Shown here: positions 5,310-8,402 of the stretch, one piece after another
How positions within the stretch are numbered: the stretch's first letter is position 1
Layout: every line of letters begins with the position of its first letter
Source of the DNA: a bacterium
GTDB taxonomy: Bacteria > Desulfobacterota > Deferrimicrobia > Deferrimicrobiales > Deferrimicrobiaceae
Reading direction: 5' to 3'
Assembly (NCBI GenBank): GCA_020056545.1
Contig: JAGVHM010000195.1
Location: 1-8,402, forward strand
DNA: 8,402 bases
Notes under the pieces: generated by a model
The model's database searches: none
Told to the model about the DNA's origin: nothing
Seen by the model: only the letters and a program-made list of their open reading frames with translations
Translations under genes and position numbers: made by a program

Positions 5310-8300
5310 TTGTTGCCGCTTGGGCGACGATTCGCCATCGGGATGGCATTCCTGGCAGTCGCCGGGGGGTGGGTCGTTTTTTCTTCGAGCGGTCAGGCGG
5401 GGGTCGTAGGCAGCCCGCACGATTTTTCCACCACTACGCCCGGACCGTGGACCCGGGACAACAGCGCGTACACCTCGGGCGGGGTCGCCCCCTCGGGCGT
5501 GTGCTCCGCGTGCCATATTCCCCATTCGGCGAAATACGCTCCCCTGTGGCCCAGGGATCTTTCGAACTACGATAACGCGTTGCTTTTGGACGGAACCGGT
5601 GGAGCGACCGGCAAGTCGAACTACCGGCGGCAGTCTACGAACCAGTGCTACGACTGCCACGATTACCACCAGACCGCGCTGGAGCGGATCGACGACCTCC
5701 CCGGCTTTTCCAGGTTCTCCAACGTAAGCTCCGGACACAAGCCCCAGAACATCGCGTTCGGATTCACCACGCCCGCCACGGGCAAGGACCTGAACTCGAC
5801 GATGAAGGAGGATATCCCGGCGGGGACGGTATCCGGCTACTATGAAAACGCCCCGCCGTTCCAGACACAGCCCACGAGGAATTACGGCGCGACCGACAAC
5901 GTCCGGCGACCTGTGGACAATTCGACCCTGACCAGGACCGGCGGGCACTACTACAAGACTGCGGACCCGAACACCGGCACGGGAATCTACAAGGGGGACA
6001 AGCTGCCGTGCAGCGACTGCCACAACCCTCACGCGTACGACAGCGGCGGGGCATGGCAGGCGTTCATCCGAAGAAACTGGCCTTCCGGGAGCCCGGTCGC
6101 CACGCGTCTATCTTCCTGGACGGGGCGGGCGAGCACCTATATGGCGAATTCCCCGACCCCGTCCGGCGCGACCCGCAGCGATCTGGACAGCAGAGCAATT
6201 TGCGAGGCGTGCCACGGGTCGGCGGATTCCGGCAACCCGCCGGTCACCTACCCCCAGATCAACGACTCCAATTTCCCGAACACCTATACCAACAATGCCC
6301 AGATCGTCGCCGCGCCAACGACGGTGTCCGAACATTTCAACTCGAGATCGCAGGCGGCCTGCGTCTCCTGCCACAGCCACAACAATATCGGCGCGAGTTG
6401 TTCCCAGTGCCACGGTTTCCCGCCGAGCGACACCGCGAGCCCCAAATACCCGACAAGGTTCACGCGCGTTCCCAACCCCGACAACGACGCGGACACGGCG
6501 ACGCGGGACTCGCACCCGAGGCATTACGGCGCGAAGGCCGGGGAAACCCGCAACGCCGTCCCCGGCTACGTCTATTCGTTCGATTGCGGGATCTGCCACT
6601 ACGGGTCCGCCCTGGGGACAGACTCCTCCATGGGTCACCACCAGGACAACAATATCTCCGTGGTCATACAGGGGATCTACACGAAAGCGGGCGGATCCTA
6701 CGACAACACGAACTATTACAACCAGGGCCCCGGGTTCCCCTTCCCGCCGTCTAGCACGGGCCAGCTGGACAACACGAACGTGTCGCCGAACGGTTGGGGA
6801 GCCGGCACACGGTACGGCGGGAACAGCTGCCAGAACGTCTACTGCCACAGCGCGGGGCGGGCGGTCGCGTCGATGACGCTCAACGACAACAATCATTTCC
6901 GGCGCCCCGTGTGGGACAGCGGGCCCCTGCACTGCAACGACTGCCACGGCCCCGGCACGGACAACGTCGCCAGCGGCGGCATCAACTGGGGGATGCCCAA
7001 CTACGCAAACGGAGGAGCAGGGCTCGACAACGCGAATTCCCACAGCGAGCACGTGGTCGAAAACCGGATCGAATGCTCCGTGTGCCATGCGGGCACGGTC
7101 ACGGGATCGGGGGCGAGCCGGGCCATCGTGGCCACGGTGCCGACCCTGCACGTGAACCGCGTGCGCAACGTGCAGTTCGGCGGAGGAGTTACGGGCACCT
7201 ACGACACCGCCGCGAAACGGTGCAGCGTCGCAAGCTGCCACGGGACCGGCAATCCCCAGTGGGGCGCGACGCTGGTCGGCTGCGTCGCGTGCCACCTGTC
7301 GAACGGCCCGGACACCGATTTCTACCTGAGCGGGACCGACAACCTGTACTCGGGCACAACGGTCACGAACATAGACAACACCGAATGGATGTGGTCCGGG
7401 CACGGCCGTCCCGCCGCGCAGGGGAATTACGAGAAGAGCGGAAGGCCCCCAGCCAACTTCGGCGCCGCCGCCGGGTCGGGCGACGCCTGTTACTACTGCC
7501 ATAACTATTATGTTTCGCACGACAACTCCGTCAATCCCTTCCGGCTGAAGGACCAGACCGGAGCGGCCGCCTATCTTGCGCCGAAGGGGTGGAACGCGAC
7601 CTGCCTGGTCTGCCACTTCCACTCGACGACGCCGACGGCGGACCAGCCACCGGGGTACCGGCCGGACAACACCTACACGCTGGTGAGAGCCACGGCCACG
7701 TTCGTCGACAACGCGCATTACGGAGCGAAACATGGGGCGACCAACGGCGGGAAGTTCTGCTGGGACTGCCACGATCCCCACGGCGACCGGTCGCAGACGA
7801 ACGGGAACAACATCTATATGATCCACGGAGGATCCGCGGCGCGCGGGGGGACCTCGGTGAGCACGCTGCTGCGCCATAGCGACAACGTCTACGGCATCCG
7901 GGGCTCCGCCGGCCAGTTGACGACGAACTACCCTGTCTTCACAGACAACGCGACCGGCGCCAATTACGTCGACAACAATGCAACGATGCGTGGAATCTGC
8001 CAGGTCTGCCACACGCAGCCGACCACCGCCCACTACCGGTGGAATTACTACGATGGCCACAACCTGTCGGCGCGTTGCACCTCGTGCCACCCCCACAACG
8101 CGGCGTTCGCCCCCAGCGGGGGGAGAAACATGGAGCAGCTTATCGACAACGTCACGAACGCGCCGACGACGAACTACGAAGACCGTTCGAGGCACCCGCA
8201 GACCCTTTCCGGAAAGACGTACCCGGCGGAAGTGAACTGCCTGGGCTGCCACGGGGTCTCCGGCAGCACGAATATTTCCAACGAGTGCCTCACGTGCCAT

Positions 8301-8402
8301 TACGAATACCGGGCGGCGGACAACACGGTGCATCCGAATTCCGTGCTGGCGTGGGCGACTCCCTCCAGCCCGGCGACCCCTTACGCGTCGTACCTCTCGG
8401 GC
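5310..8402 (+). CDS. Large exported multihaem c-type cytochrome, 3' end outside the window
   Basis: One reading frame runs without a stop from 5310 to the last base (1031 residues visible, C-terminus missing). It carries 17 CxxCH and 2 CxxxxCH haem-attachment motifs. First cysteine codons are at 5502, 5646, 6009, 6201, 6360, 6399, 6585, 6828 (CQNVYCH), 6933, 7074, 7221 (CSVASCH), 7281, 7488, 7602, 7758, 7998, 8076, 8238 and 8286. The N-terminus is a Sec-type signal: GRR, a hydrophobic core (FAIGMAFLAVAGGWVVF) and probable cleavage after SGQA at residue 30. The start is uncertain: TTG 5310 or 5313 keeps the basic n-region, ATG 5343 would lose it, and no strong ribosome site is present. Between haems the chain is rich in Asn, Thr, Tyr and Gly. 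The CxxxxCH plus CxxCH pairing is a family feature of Geobacter cytochromes. The likely role is periplasmic or outer-surface electron transfer, for example to metals or partner cells; the exact acceptor cannot be read from sequence. No lipobox is visible. It is probably a unit separate from the upstream genes. Confidence 0.95.
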   Translation, partial: MLPLGRRFAIGMAFLAVAGGWVVFSSSGQAGVVGSPHDFSTTTPGPWTRDNSAYTSGGVAPSGVCSACHIPHSAKYAPLWPRDLSNYDNALLLDGTGGATGKSNYRRQSTNQCYDCHDYHQTALERIDDLPGFSRFSNVSSGHKPQNIAFGFTTPATGKDLNSTMKEDIPAGTVSGYYENAPPFQTQPTRNYGATDNVRRPVDNSTLTRTGGHYYKTADPNTGTGIYKGDKLPCSDCHNPHAYDSGGAWQAFIRRNWPSGSPVATRLSSWTGRASTYMANSPTPSGATRSDLDSRAICEACHGSADSGNPPVTYPQINDSNFPNTYTNNAQIVAAPTTVSEHFNSRSQAACVSCHSHNNIGASCSQCHGFPPSDTASPKYPTRFTRVPNPDNDADTATRDSHPRHYGAKAGETRNAVPGYVYSFDCGICHYGSALGTDSSMGHHQDNNISVVIQGIYTKAGGSYDNTNYYNQGPGFPFPPSSTGQLDNTNVSPNGWGAGTRYGGNSCQNVYCHSAGRAVASMTLNDNNHFRRPVWDSGPLHCNDCHGPGTDNVASGGINWGMPNYANGGAGLDNANSHSEHVVENRIECSVCHAGTVTGSGASRAIVATVPTLHVNRVRNVQFGGGVTGTYDTAAKRCSVASCHGTGNPQWGATLVGCVACHLSNGPDTDFYLSGTDNLYSGTTVTNIDNTEWMWSGHGRPAAQGNYEKSGRPPANFGAAAGSGDACYYCHNYYVSHDNSVNPFRLKDQTGAAAYLAPKGWNATCLVCHFHSTTPTADQPPGYRPDNTYTLVRATATFVDNAHYGAKHGATNGGKFCWDCHDPHGDRSQTNGNNIYMIHGGSAARGGTSVSTLLRHSDNVYGIRGSAGQLTTNYPVFTDNATGANYVDNNATMRGICQVCHTQPTTAHYRWNYYDGHNLSARCTSCHPHNAAFAPSGGRNMEQLIDNVTNAPTTNYEDRSRHPQTLSGKTYPAEVNCLGCHGVSGSTNISNECLTCHYEYRAADNTVHPNSVLAWATPSSPATPYASYLSG
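6828..6947 (+). other. CxxxxCH...CxxCH unit 1 within the cytochrome
   Basis: CQNVYCH (6828-6848) is followed by a short loop with WDSGPLH and then CNDCH (6933-6947). This arrangement, a four-residue gap motif followed about 30 residues later by a standard motif, matches the repeat unit I know as the Geobacter CxxxxCH/CxxCH domain. Confidence 0.75.
7221..7295 (+). other. CxxxxCH...CxxCH unit 2 within the cytochrome
   Basis: CSVASCHGTG (7221-7250) is followed by WGATLVG and CVACH (7281-7295). It is a shorter version of the unit at 6828-6947, with 13 residues between the two motifs. The preceding residues (VTGTYDTAAKR) fit the usual lead-in to such motifs. Confidence 0.75.

Noticed and set aside
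6108..8333. A 741-codon open frame on the minus strand opposite the cytochrome
   Set aside because: Its product is a monotonous Arg/Val/Gly-rich sequence with no domains, and the + strand frame over the same bases has 16 of the 19 haem motifs. It is a shadow of GC-rich codon use. The cytochrome itself is easy to miss because it has no stop in the window.

Overview
The window is GC-rich bacterial DNA. It most likely comes from a Desulfobacterota/Desulfuromonadia organism (Geobacter-like). Three things point there: a very large multihaem c-type cytochrome that mixes CxxCH with the CxxxxCH motif described from Geobacter; a YedE-type putative selenium transporter; and a PqqD / radical SAM-SPASM / SPASM-only trio matching what I know as the GeoRSP (Geobacter radical SAM/SPASM) system. 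This assignment rests on gene content alone.

Layout, all genes on the + strand. (1) 28-2851 and on to 3849 is a tight gene train: a small membrane-anchored TPR-like protein, a YedE-family putative selenium transporter (ATGA overlap with the gene before), an ArsP/DUF318-type permease (4-nt gap), a PqqD-like peptide chaperone, and a radical SAM/SPASM maturase whose start lies inside the chaperone gene. (2) 3850-4229 is a 380-nt gap with no convincing + strand gene. It is packed with short hairpins, including a perfect 9-bp inverted repeat, and looks like an inserted repeat element or a structured RNA. (3) 4230-5138 is a SPASM protein built like a radical SAM enzyme but lacking the CxxxCxxC cluster ligands. 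(4) 5139-5309 is a short leader region. (5) 5310 to the window edge is one uninterrupted reading frame, cut off at the 3' end, encoding an exported cytochrome with 19 haem-binding motifs in the visible 1031 residues.

How they may work together: the PqqD-like protein would present a ribosomally made peptide to the radical SAM enzyme, with the catalytically dead SPASM protein as partner or scaffold. No obvious substrate peptide is encoded here. The two membrane transporters ahead of the trio suggest that the locus handles selenium or a related chalcogen/metalloid, but this is inferred from gene order only. The cytochrome is probably a separate transcription unit for periplasmic or outer-surface electron transfer.
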